Assembly (NCBI GenBank): GCA_032988165.1
Contig: JANTQF010000013.1
Location: 186,001 to 250,000, forward strand
Direction of reading: 5' to 3'
DNA length: 64,000 bases
From: Emmonsiellopsis sp. PD_33
Lineage: Eukaryota; Ascomycota; Eurotiomycetes; Onygenales; Ajellomycetaceae
Position numbers and translations under genes: made by a program. How positions within the stretch are numbered: the first letter of the stretch is position 1; each line of letters starts with the position of its first letter. Shown here in pieces: positions 11,591 to 23,689 of this stretch. Below the pieces are notes generated by a model that did no database searches, was not told the DNA's origin, and saw only the letters and a program-made list of their open reading frames with translations.

Positions 11591-12689
11591 TATCTAGCTC
11601 TTTTCTATCTTTCTCCTATCTTTTTTTTCTCTTTCTTTAGGTATCTTCTCTCCTACTAAAGATCATCAACATTCTTCTCTCTATATCATACTAACTATAA
11701 CTACATTGAAATAAACCCTCAAATCATCTCCCTTCCTCTCTGAAAAGAAAATTCTATCACCTCCCCCCTCTAATATTACATTTAATACAAAAGATGTACA
11801 TATAAAACTTTAACATCATAAAATAGAGAAGTAATAAGACTGACATGATATATAGGTTAGTATATAGATTACTCACTAACTAGCATTGAACACTGCCTGT
11901 TACTGGCTAGAAGCTAGCATACTTCTACTATAACCTTCACCCTGACACCCAGGCATTACTAGCCTGGCCTGAGAGAAATATGATGTACATATAGAATGCA
12001 ATTAAACCTACTAACTTTATTTATTTTAAATACTTCCATATGAATACACTATTAGTTCAATCTCATGAATAACAATCTGATGCACAATAAATTAATTTCC
12101 CCTGTCATGCCTGCTAAGTATGCTATTGATCATTTCCTATCTGTATTCAAGTCTCTAGCTATTTTAGGAGGTATTATGGAAACTACTTATAGAATAATCA
12201 CTACCAATACATCATATAGAATATATACTAAAATAATATATTCCAGACTTCTCCTTCAGACTCTCTCCTGCCTCTCACCTCTCATATCAGTGACCAGTCT
12301 GGGTCTACACCTAATAACCCCATCATTATTAATTGAGTGGAGGGTTAGATGATCTCCTCCCTTAGAGGATAAATTTAAAGGCTTTGAAATCCAGATGAAT
12401 CTTACTTTATCTTTTTTAATTAATTTAATCAGCTTTATTTTTAGGCACTTAATTTTAAGGGGTGAATCTGACTCTCTATCTAGGCTTTTTACTGTCTCTT
12501 TTCCTTCTACTTTATATATATGGCTGGGTTGATTTTAGGTGCTAGTTTTTCATTTTTTTAAAGAGTGAGATTAACTAGTAGCCTTAGAATATTACTTCTT
12601 TATTATTTTGGCTTTTCTTTTGCCTATCTTTATATCTTTATCCTTTATTCCTCTATTTAATTTATGCAACTACATTATTTGCTACCCTT
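11591..12689. other. Unassigned AT-rich relic DNA
   Basis: A 95-codon open frame exists at 12,065-12,352 (+) without recognisable motif. The rest is CpG-free and stop-rich. No structural feature identified. Confidence 0.4.
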
Positions 12690-13010
12690 CATATTAATAT
12701 TAGTAGAGGTATCTCTATCAACACTCACATCAGCTATGCTAATATTAGCTGATATGTCCCTATTACTATCCTCATCAATATTAGTAGAGGTGTCCCCTTA
12801 GCTACTCACATTAGCTGTACTAATATTAACTAGTGTGTTTCTGCTACTATCTCTATTAATATTAGCAGAGGTGTTCTCTTGGCTATTCACATTAACTATA
12901 CTAATATTAGCTAGTGTGTCCCTACCCCCATTTACATTAATGTTGGCAGCCTAGATGTCTGTGTCACTACTTGTATTAACTATGCTAATATTAGCTCTGC
13001 CATGATTTAT
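12690..13010 (-). repeat. Coding-phase repeat array, inverted copy
   Basis: On the minus strand the units read as (R/G)DTSTNIN... and RDISANIS...-like peptides, the same family as the plus-strand array near 16,320-16,770. Unit lengths vary but appear to keep phase. Orientation is opposite to the second array. Confidence 0.75.
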
Positions 13011-16000
13011 TCTTTCAATATCACCTACTACTCTATTCTATGCTACTAGATGTGTACACCTCTTCCCCACTTCATTTAGAAGATTGGTGCTTATCTCCTT
13101 GTCTGTGCACAAGCAAATTTTAGCATCTTTTTTTAAATACCCAGATTAGACCAATTGGTAATGAGCTATATCTAAGTATTCAAGTCTTTTTATTAATGGT
13201 AAAATAGATATATTAAAATTTACTAGCATATGAATAAGAAGATAGTCTACTATACTATCACTGCCTGACATTATAATTCTTGTGCTAACTTTCAACCTCT
13301 ACCCCTACCTACAGCAGTTTTCCCTGTTAGTGATGTCCAGAATGAACAAATATGAATGTAAATGCAATAAATAAATGAACATACAAATAGATGATCAATT
13401 AATGGCTAGGCTGCTACTAATATGAATTACTTGAGAAGAGGATGACTTATATATAGCTATAGAGCCCAGTTAGTACTGGTGTGAGATCAATTATAAAGGA
13501 AGAGATTAATTATAGGTAAACTTCAGCCATCAGTGCTGATGGTGCAGAACTGTGGGATCTAATAGATTAAAATAAATTGTAATTAACATTATTCTTATTA
13601 TTTTTCAGAAGAAAACATTACTTTAGAAAAAGATTGCACTAATTATATCTATCTTTAGTGATTTTCCTCTTTCTATCACATTTCTGCTTCAGATGGCTAT
13701 ATACTAACTATTTTTATTATAATAGTATTAGTTTCAATTGATGTGTCTTATTTTGATAAAATACCTGCTACACACTGACTTAACTCTCATCAGTTAGTTA
13801 CTGGTAGTTATTCTCTCACTTCTATTTTACTACTTAAAAATTGCCTTACTCCATTCTTTTCTTACCTCTAATTACATTGAATTCTATCTCACTGTCTACT
13901 AAATTGATGTACTTCTTATCTCTGGAGTCTTTCTTTTTTCTTTAAAGCTTTTAAAATCAACATCAAAAGAAGCTATGAAGATAAGAATTAGTTAATACAC
14001 AGCTTGAGATAAGTTCTACAAGTTAGTAGTTAGAAATAGATTGATTCAGATAGCATATAATTTTGATATTCAAATTTAAAGCCTATACTAACAAGATGGT
14101 TTGAAATTAAGCCTGCAGCACAGCCTGGCAGAAATGAACTAAAATGTAGGCAGAAGCCTATTATTAATAATTATTGTGATAATGAGAATATAGATAAGGA
14201 TGATGATTTGAAGGAAGTTAATGATGATATAGATGTAGAAGATGAGTCTCATCTTCCCCTAAATAAGTAAAGATGAATTGAGTTAGACCTGATAAGTTAT
14301 TCTCTTTATTATATTATGCCTGTCAATATTAATGCTATTATAGGATAATTTCACCTATCAGTGTTGATATAAGTTTACTTACATTTTATAATATCAGTAC
14401 TGAAATCAATTGATTATTTAAGTTAGAACCCTACATTACTATAAAGATCATCTCTTTCAACTGAAAGCTCTTTTTTGAGTTTTCATAATGATCAGATTTT
14501 CTTGAGCCCTACTAATAGCTGTCAAACTTCTCTTACCACATTTGATGTAATTAAAGATAATATGATCAAAAAGAGTAAAGAATGTCTTATATAGGCTGAA
14601 TCAGAGTAAAGGTCAGATAGAAGTAAAATATAAGATAATAATCATACTCTTCTTAATGATGTTAGGGTCTTATATGTTAGAAGACTATACTCTGATTATA
14701 AAATCTTACTATCACAATGAACATCTTAGCTAGAAGAAAAGAAGCTCCTAATGTTGAAATTAATAAAGAAGATATAAAGAATATAGTACAAGAAGTTAAT
14801 CAAGTAGTGAAATTAAATGAGAGATATGATTAATCCTAAAAATCAGCTAATAAAGTAATCTAATTATTAGGAGATATGAATGATAGTTCCTCTAAGCATA
14901 TTACTTACATATTAATACTCTAATGCTGATATAATACTAATAGATTTTTAAATATATTACTTTAGTTTGATATCATTATATAACAACAGTTAAAGTATAC
15001 ATCAATGGCATGTTTGATAGTAGGTACTTAAAGAAAGTAAATTCACAGAAGAAGATACAGATGAAACTTCTAAAGGACTATCTTTATTTATACTCAGATG
15101 ATATTTGTAATGAGAATAAAATAGACTCTATTTTTCATTATTCTTAATCTTTATTAACTGACTTCATAGAACTTAAAACACAGTATATAATGATTTTCTA
15201 ATAATATTCTTCAGATGTTTATAAAGCTTTTCTATGATTAAGGCCAGTATGACTTAGCAAGTAACTTACTCATATAGAAGTTTTTTGGGTACTTTAAATA
15301 GGAGCTTGCTGCCATCCTTCCTATCTTTATCATAACCAATTTAGTGTACTTTGTAATTAGGAATCTCAGATAAATAATTGGTCAGTCTGGAGATACAGGA
15401 TCAAAATTTAATGGAGCTTTGATCTTTCATAAGGATTAGACTTTGTGATTACATGGGATTAGATCTTTATTGCTAATATTTATAATTAGGAAAATTCAAG
15501 GATTTAACAGCTATATAGGGGGAAATGTGTGAGAAGTAAAGAGATATACTGAGATGTATTATTCAAAAATGAGTTTGAAATCTTTCTGAATTTCAGAAGG
15601 ATAATGAGGAAATTACAGTAAATAAGATTATTATTAATCTGAATGCTGATATAATAGAAGATCTTGATTTATTCAAGCTAATAGATAATAAATAGAAAGA
15701 TATAGAGTAATTAATATATCTTTATAGATTTCTCATGCTCTCTCTTATTTGCTTGAGATCTAACTTTACTTCTAAAATAATAGTATATTAATTCTTTTGT
15801 AGACTAGCTGTTTACAGCTCAGAGTCTATCTCTATAATTACTAATACTCTGCTAGCAACCTTATTGATGCCTGTGATGAAAGAAGTGTAGATTATTATAG
15901 TTTTTTAATGTTTAATCATCTTTATTGTGTGGAATCATCTCTTACTGCAGTATATATTTATTACTGAGAGATCTCTTTATCTAATATTTCTCTCAGTAAG

Positions 16001-16319
16001 ATTATGATGTTATTTATCAATGGCTCCTTTATAACTCTTATTCATACTTAATGCCTATATTCTTAATTTCCTTACTTTTTCTTCTATTTCTTCTCTTCAT
16101 CACTGCAATTACTCATTTCAAACAACACCTAGCACTATTTATTCAATGATTATTAATCTATTTTAATTTTATTTTTTGCTGTTTATAGATTCTGTACATT
16201 ATAGATGAATAGTACTTTTACTAAATTGGGTAATAATAATAATTAATATGATTAATATGTGATAGATGATAGTGTTAGTAAAGATAACATTATTAATAAT
16301 AGAGTATAGAGTACTGCTG
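13011..16319. other. 3.3-kb relic segment between inverted arrays
   Basis: CpG-free and stop-rich throughout. It includes a possible small terminal-inverted-repeat element (13,514-14,380) and an acidic coding-like stretch near 14,170-14,270 (a DDDLKEVNDDIDVEDE-like reading). No transposase or polymerase motif was recognised. The flanking inverted arrays may mark the ends of one element or of an inverted duplication. Confidence 0.45.
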
Positions 16320-16770
16320 ATGCCATCACTAATATTAATATAGATAAAAATAGGGACACACTGACTAACATTAGTGTGGCCAACACAAGTAGTAATAGAG
16401 ACACCTCTGATAATATTAATGTAAATAGGAGTAGAGACACACTGGCCAACATTAATATAATTAATATAAGTAGTAATAGGAATACCTCTAATAACATTAA
16501 TGTAGATGGGGGTAGGGACATACTGGCTAATATTAGTGCAACCAACATAAGTGGCAATAGGGACACACTGGCTAATATTAGTGCAACTAATATGAGTGGC
16601 AATGAGGACACCTCTAATAATATTAATGCAGATGAGGGTAGGGACATACTAGCTAATATTAATATAGCTAATGCAAGTAGTAATGAGGATACCTCTAATA
16701 ATATTAATGCAGATAGGGGTAGGGACATACCTATTAATATTAGTGCAACTAATATTAAGTGGTAAGAGAG
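16320..16770 (+). repeat. 45/36-bp coding-phase repeat array
   Basis: Units of 45 bases (15 residues, RDTLANISATNMSGN type) alternate with units of 36 bases (12 residues, EDTSNNINADEG type). All lengths are multiples of three, and a frame of 129 codons is open at 16,376-16,765. Related degenerate units continue to about 16,960. The Asn/Ser/Thr/Asp-rich composition suggests a former low-complexity repeat domain. Inverted relative to the array at 12,690-13,010. Confidence 0.82.
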
Positions 16771-16970
16771 ATACCTCCATTAAAATTGATGTAAATAATA
16801 GTAGAGATATACTATATAATATTAGTACATCTGATGCAAGTAGTAATAAAGATATCTCTATAAATCTTAGCACAGTTAATACTATTAGTAGTAGCAATAC
16901 CTCCATTAATGTTAACATGATTGGGAATATTTACACTATTAATACTATTAGTGTGATTATTGTACTATAG

Positions 16971-19900
16971 GTACATGTAAGGGACCAGCTGCATATAGTG
17001 GCTCCTGCATGCTCCAAGCAGGATCATATAATAAATTGTCATGCCTGCTAAAACTGCACAAGCATGCTTGTGCCATCATGTGCCTCACATGCAGCAAAAA
17101 GATTTTGCTGATGTTAGCATAGTTCTGTGCCTGGTACCTAGGCTGATATTAGTAAGCAGGCTATTTAAACTGACAGGAATATAATTCTTTACCATGCCTA
17201 TAATAATTGCTCTGAGGGGTAAAGTTATCATAATAGGATTTACACTGATTATATATATTATTTATATATTAATTATTACTTGCAAATCAATCTGTTCAGT
17301 TAGTCTGCTTGCAGCAAATAATCTCAGTGAATTCTTTAATAATTATATTCTCTTTTAGCTCATTAATAGTGGCTCACAAGGCAATATCCAGGTTGTTTCA
17401 TGCATGTAGGATCTGAGCATACTCAGTATCTCCTTAGTCACAGTGTTTAGTAGCTGAAGATATATTTAGAATATAGAAGATTAAACTGTGCTTATCATAG
17501 AGATTCTAGAGTAAGTATTTTATCTTATTAAGCTTTTATAATGCTTGATTACTCTTAATGTAGAATTATTATTAGAGAATTTTAATCTACTCTTTTACTT
17601 CATTATTAGTTGTAATAAGATCTGTACAGATAATATTATTAAGCTTCTAATTCTATTAGAATTTTACTTCTTTTTTGAGGTATAAATTTAAGTTCTGTTG
17701 GATCCTTACTGCATCTCTGATTAGAGCAGCAATTTTAAGCCAGTTAGTAAATATATGAATATCCTAGTAATATATCTTGTCTTTCTTATTAATAACATCA
17801 TCACAGCCCCATGATGTTGGTACATCAGAGTAGAAAAAATCAATATTCTGGGGTTTTCATGAAGCAGTTAAGATCAATAATATAGGTAGAGGCTACACTG
17901 ATGGCTAGGCTAGTGCCAGCTGAGTAGTAATAGCTCTAATATGAAAGAGTAATTTCTATAGGGTTTGCATTTAATGTAGAGTGAAATCTGTATTATCAGT
18001 AGATTCATCAGTGCCTATAATAACTAAAGTGCTATTCACATTTAATATATTATTTGACTGTCTAATAGATAGTAGCTACAAGAGTTACTCTTTATCAGTT
18101 GAAGTTATATTTAGGGTTTCTGGAGACTCTATGAGTATTAGCTCTGATACTCTGCAAAATAATGTGCTATTTAATACTAAGTTAATCTACAAGAATGATT
18201 AAGCTAAATAGAATGGAGTGTTATCCTCTGAGTGTAGCTTTAAGTCTAGCAGAAGGTATACCTATCTTATTAATAAAGTCTTAAAGAATACTTCTTCCTA
18301 GTGGGTGAACATATAGCTCTGCTTGAAGCAATCTATATAGTTATGAAATTTAAGAATCACTTGATTAAGTAATGAGCAATTAATAGGCTAGTCTGATGAT
18401 ATTAGTGAGACTACCTAAGCATCCTCAGAACTTCTATGTGAATTGACTTATGAGTGTGTATGTCTTTATGGTTCTATAGATGCCTGCCTGGACTTAGATA
18501 GAAGATTTAGGTAGATAGTTTACTTAGTTACAAATATTATTCTTGTAATTATAGTGTCCTGTAAAGAGTCATAATGAGGGAAATTAGAGTTAAAATACTT
18601 AATAATCTGATGAGTAAGTTTTACTATTCAGATATGAAAGATCATTTTATAATTCTTTAGATATGAGAGCTGCTGACATTAATAACTATCATCAGATAGA
18701 ATAGATCTTTTAAGAAGAAGAGTTCACAGAAAAGTGTGGAAAGTAAGAAAGATACTATGCTATTTTAGAGATAAGAGTAACTAAAAGATATGTGCTGATA
18801 TAATAGATATATATGCACTATATTCTTTTGAAGAAAGAACTATAGAAAATCTCAGAAAAATTTAAAAACTGAAAAGAGAAAAAGCACTTTTTAAGAGGGT
18901 AAAAAAGTGGGTAATTTCTGAGAAATGTATGGGGAATTTGTATGGGAGCTTTAAACAGTCAATTTATAAGTAAATAGTGGTTTAGATATAGCATGACAAA
19001 TTTCCATAATAATAGCTTAGGATTAGGAGTAATGTAGTGAATGAAAGTAAGCAACTAAAATAGATATAATAAGGTAATTTCTATGAAAGTTCCATGAGTG
19101 GCTTGGGATTTTCTTGCTGAGTTCAGTGATCTGAGATAGATGTTCATGGATTTATCAGGGAATTAAGTAAAGTAGTACATGCAGAGAAAGATGAGAACAC
19201 AATTCAAATTAGAATTATCTATAATGAGGATAAAGCTATTTAGATACTAGATATAGAGAGCTATTCATAAGAAGGATGAGGCTTGAGTAGGTATGGCTTT
19301 TGAAGAAGAATAGTCTATAATGTAGATGAGATAAGTAGAAGAGATAGAGAAAAGATAAGAACCTATTAAAGGAAAAATAAAAATAATGAGAGTAGGAAAA
19401 TACAATAACAACTCATTGTAAAGACTGAGGAACTCATAGAGAACCTTACATCTTTTTTAAAGACATATTACTAATTGTAATTAGGAAAACTTGAGATGAA
19501 AATGTTGCATAGAATAAGGTTGTTTTCCTATAATTTCTAGGCTGCCTATGAGTATTTATACCTCAGGGCCTGACTAAGCTAACTGTGTGACTAAGCACTC
19601 TGGCTACTCCATGGCATGGAGCACAGGTATGGAGCATAGGCACATAATAAATACCTATATCTTTATTAAGTGAATTGTAGTAATAGAATAGGCCCTGTTG
19701 AATAGCCTGCTAGAGGCCATATATAAGAGATTTAAGTCAGATAGGAGCTTCAAAGCTTAGAGTTAATAGTTAGTAGTGAAGGCTGTACAGAACATTACAT
19801 ACTAAACTGTGAATAGATAGTAGCTTACTAGTTGTTTTGCATACTTTAAATTCCTATATAGGTTGTGGGAGAAGTATTAAAATCAAATATCTAATTAATT

Positions 19901-20885
19901 ATATGATTCAGTGAAGAAAATCTATATTAATTCCCTAGAGATGATAAATAAATATTTTGAAAAACACCTAGATATGGAGGAGTTCTGTAGCTGTAAGCCT
20001 CCTTATAAGAACTGCCTTAAATAACTTCTTGGTAGTAAGATGGCAACAGGGGAATATACAGCTAGTTTTATTACTATTTAAAAGTGGATCCATATAGTTA
20101 TAGAAGATGATAATAACTATGATGATGATCCCATGCAAATCATCCTATTATTACTATAAATAGTGCTATTATTACTAGTAATATTAGAAGTGCTATTATC
20201 ATCATTACTAGTATTAAAATCTACAAGCTCTAATAGTAGAGATTCATTAAGAGTAAAACACATTTAAAATAATAGTCTGGTAACTAATATTAAAAAACTG
20301 AGGGATAAAATCATGGAATCTGCAGAGATTAACATATAGAAGGCTAAGAATATAATGAATGCTCTGAATTTATTTTTTTAGAAGATTTAAAAGCTCTTAC
20401 TTACTGAGTAAAAGGTTGATAATAGAGAAGACACACATATTTCTCTCTCATACTATATACTGATTGTAGAGCTTTTGCAGGACCCAGAGCATAATTAAAT
20501 ATATATTTTAATGCATAAATACCTATCTAAACAGGATAGAAAGGACTGGGCAATGAGAGTACTAATAAATCATGAGAATAATGAGGTACAATGAGGTGAA
20601 ATGAACTAGACAGAAGGAATGAATCAGAAGATATTTAGTGAGTAGTAGATCAGTTAAGTAAGTATAAATATTAAGTGAGTATTAAGTAAGTCTATAATAT
20701 ACATTTTACTTATCTTATAGATATCTTTAAATAAAAGTTGTTGATATTTTAGCCTACATCTCAGTTATTAAATTATAAAATGATAATTTACTTGTGTTTT
20801 TTTAGTATATATTATCATTCTGTATTTTTATAGCTAATCAGATGACTGTGTTGGCTCTTGACAACCTAACCTTCTCACATAAAAA
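16971..20885. other. 3.9-kb unassigned AT-rich relic DNA
   Basis: CpG-free. A 73-codon frame survives at 17,981-18,202 (+), Ser-rich, with no recognised motif. At 20,630-20,690 short TTAAGTGAGTAT-like and TTAAGTAAGTAT-like words repeat. Probably more transposon remains, not classifiable by eye. Confidence 0.45.
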
Positions 20886-21239
20886 GTGATGATGTTTTAT
20901 TTCCACTAAATTTCACTATTTCTATAATTTACCTAAAATTTCACTATATTTTCCCCTATTTTTTAGTTTCTCAATTTATATATATTGGACTCTAACACAA
21001 TAAAAATAATATAGATTTAAAAAAAACATGAAAATCACAAAAATTACTAAGTCTTATATATCTATAGGTCTTCTATCTCTACCTATCATTTCTCATCACT
21101 ATATACCTGATATGCCTACTATATTTCCTCTATAATTTCATCTCTTTTTTTAATTATATAGTCTCTATCAATATCAGCAGGGCATTCTTCATGATTACCT
21201 GCAGGCAACTACAGGCAAGTAAACTCAGTATTTACCTGT

Positions 21240-22260
21240 AAGTTATCTTCCTCTCTATACTTCTAGTACTTATTTATGAAGTTATGAAGCACTGCTAATC
21301 TATATACCAGTTAAATCTATATTTCAATGCTATATTTATCTCTTAAGTAATTATATATATAAAATTAATGCTTGAAAATACTGAATGTCCATTCAACCAT
21401 GTTTTGAAGACTTAAATGCTATAGATTGAAGAGTTCTTTAATATTTATAGGTCTCTTATCAATATGATCTCACTTCTTAAGGTAATATTACATGCTAGAA
21501 TAGAGGAAAAGAACTAATGGGTTCCTTTATGAATATCTAGTATCTACTAGAAGATAATAGCTAGTTAATAGGGTAAAATCATCTTTTTCTGTAGAAGTAA
21601 GAACTTAAGAGTTATAATAAGATTCCTTCATTTCCATATATATATATATAAAGTTGAGGTTAAAGTTATAGATTATTATAATATTCTATGAGATTCATCC
21701 CTTTTAATTTTATCATATAGATTGAACTTTTATAGGCACTGAGATAGTAAGGTAAGTTTCATCTAAAGTGCCTATAGCACCTTTAAAGAACAGCTACTAT
21801 TAGTAATCCTCATATAATGCCTCCTCACTGTATCTCTCCAGTGGAATCTTAATGATGTGTTCATATAAGATATATAGGACCTTAAGAACTTCATGAAATA
21901 CTCTAATAAAACTAATGAGTATTCCTCTATTTAATTTAATAATTATATACTAATATTAAAATAGTTGCAATTAAATGTTAGAATATCTCCACAGTGTTTC
22001 AATAAGATATCCTCTAAATAATAATATATAGAAATATTAATACCTTCTATTCAATCTTTATAGTATTTAATTAACTTGATTTAGTAAGATCTATATTCAT
22101 TTAGAGCTATTTAATGAGTTTAGTCATCATATTAAGACTCATTCTCATTATATTCTTCACCTGCTAAGTGTGTACTAGTATGTCAGGATTAAAAAGCTAT
22201 ATTATGAATTGATAGCTGTGAAATTCATCTATATACATACTATACAGACTGGTTGATATA
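21240..22260 (-). pseudogene. Harbinger-type DDE transposase relic
   Basis: On the minus strand one frame (first bases at 21,763 and 21,289 share phase) reads a GAIGTLDETYLTISVP block (about 21,780-21,735), the counterpart of the GxIDGTHI motif with the first catalytic Asp. It then reads a KG..S.NIII.YNFNLNF block (about 21,710-21,660) and, further on, ELFNL.HLSLQNMVEWTFS (about 21,440-21,380), the conserved NLRHS..RN.IER.FG region with the last acidic residue. A LHNFI motif lies at 21,289-21,275. This is the classic order in PIF/Harbinger transposases (DDE_Tnp_4). Stops interrupt the frame; no frame shift was seen between landmarks. Non-functional. Confidence 0.85.
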
Positions 22261-22466
22261 TATACTATAGCTTGAGCTACTACCTTACTAGCTATTTAAT
22301 AGATTAACTATTAATGGTTTCTTTTAAGTTCTTCTAGAATATCATCCTCATGTTGCTGCTGCTGATTTGCTAATACTATATTTTTAAATTAAATCATTAA
22401 AATATCATTAAAATATTATTAAAAAATATGAAGGAAGATGTGTAAAAATACATTACAGCAATCTTT

Positions 22467-22504
22467 AGTGAAAAGATGCTACCTTTAGATAGCATCTTTT
22501 CACT
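22467..22504. repeat. Perfect inverted repeat, 14-base arms
   Basis: AGTGAAAAGATGCT at 22,467-22,480 and its exact reverse complement at 22,491-22,504, with a 10-base loop. Outside the arms similarity continues with mismatches (CTTT against GAAG). Could be abutting ends of small transposons or a hairpin. Confidence 0.85.
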
Positions 22505-22800
22505 GAAGGCCTTCCCACTGAAAAATCAACTAACCTTATCTGATTTAGATGAAAATCTCTACTTTCTATACTATTAAATACTATTAAAGTCAAAATTGAC
22601 AAAACATCATCAAGAAGCATTTAAATTATAAAAACTGCTCAAATTACTGAACACCCAGGCCTTCCTGATCATTCAAAAACAATGAGAGGTAGGAAGCTGC
22701 CTGGAGGGCATCAGCTTACTGTGTTTTGTCAAAAATATGGGTTGCACTGAACATGGCCTAAATAGAGGCAGGTTGAAAGTGTTGACCACTTGCATCCCAG

Positions 22801-22822
22801 GGGGGGGGGACTTGGCGCCAAG
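22801..22822. other. Compartment boundary: G run and 12-base palindrome
   Basis: A run of nine G starts the line at 22,801, followed by the palindrome CTTGGCGCCAAG at 22,811-22,822. The central CG at 22,816-22,817 is the first CG in the window. Confidence 0.85.
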
Positions 22823-23689
22823 GGTTGGTTCACAGGTGGTCCTCCAAAGCCAGCTGAGGGAATCTGATGCATCTATCTATATTCAGGGCCGTTGTATATG
22901 GGATAGCGGCTAGCAATGCTTGGGAAGCTTTGTCACCATTTTCTCTCCCGAAGGGAGCAATGGAACAGTCCACAACTCACAACAAGGGCCGTCAACATGG
23001 GCCCAAGGCCAATACAAACCTCCGAGACAGAGATGGCGAGTATCTGTTTCTTCGAATAACTAGGTAACTAGTCATCGATATGTTTGGGCCATATTTGCCT
23101 CAAGGAGCCTGGATTTATCAACCAGTGTGCTCCGTACAGTTCCGGTCAAAATGGCCAATTCGTGTCTGGAGATTTCTTACGCGCCGTCAAAGCCTCAAAG
23201 GCCACTTGGCTGCGATGAGGTCAAGAATTCTCCGAGGCTAATCCTGTGATTCGTCGATACGCCTCCGCCTGGGATCCAGTGGGCTTTCAAAGTCTCCGTT
23301 CCGAATCCCTGGGTGGAAATAGTAATCTCCCGGTTTAATGATCGTGGAGCTGGCTGGGTTCAACCGACTGACCTGGACGCCATTGGCGTGCTGCCGATGG
23401 CGCTTGCCCCGCTGATTATCCAAAGCCAGGATTGAATCTATTGATAAGAAGATATAATAACCCATCTCTCCCCGTCATGGCGTTTCTGTCTTCTTGCCTC
23501 ACTTATTACTATGATCTGCCGCATCTAACGCATAGATCTTGAACGTACCACTTGCCATTTGTTTCAAAAAAGCTTTGTTTCTTTCCCATCTCCATCCCCT
23601 ATCCACATACGCGTCAGCCGGAGCCACATCTTCCAGCCGAGAGTTCTGGTTATCGCATCTTCCTGTTTCTATCGCCTCAAAGCAGAACA
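22823..23689. other. Flank of the AT compartment, no gene seen
   Basis: Normal CG content resumes. No convincing coding exon. A pyrimidine-rich stretch (about 23,565-23,600) with TTTCTTTCCCATCTCC lies 90-125 bases ahead of the small gene at 23,690 and looks like its promoter or leader. Confidence 0.5.

Larger units (their letters stand above)
20886..22612 (-). mobile_element. PIF/Harbinger-like DNA transposon relic
   Basis: The transposase relic (listed separately) is bracketed by a short inverted match. GTGATGATGTTTT is at 20,886-20,898, and the inverse of TGATGATGTTTT is at 22,601-22,612. If these are the terminal inverted repeats, the element is about 1.7 kb. Target-site duplications were not confirmed. 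The bounds are inference; only the interior is well supported. Confidence 0.5.
1..22815. other. AT-rich, CpG-free hypermutated repeat compartment
   Basis: Line-by-line reading found no CG dinucleotide on this stretch. TG and CA remain common, and TA-rich codons and stops abound. No intact gene was found; the reading frames present are short. Contents are transposon relics and tandem arrays listed separately. The compartment ends abruptly near 22,815, after which CG becomes common. This matches known fungal repeat hypermutation (RIP) or methyl-CpG decay; CpG-depleted repeats are known from Coccidioides. It is not known from sequence whether the region is heterochromatic. Confidence 0.9.

Noticed and set aside
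13011..20885. Reverse transcriptase or integrase domains in the unassigned relic DNA
   Set aside because: I searched both strands by eye for YxDD and HHCC/DDE patterns and found nothing convincing; classification is left open.
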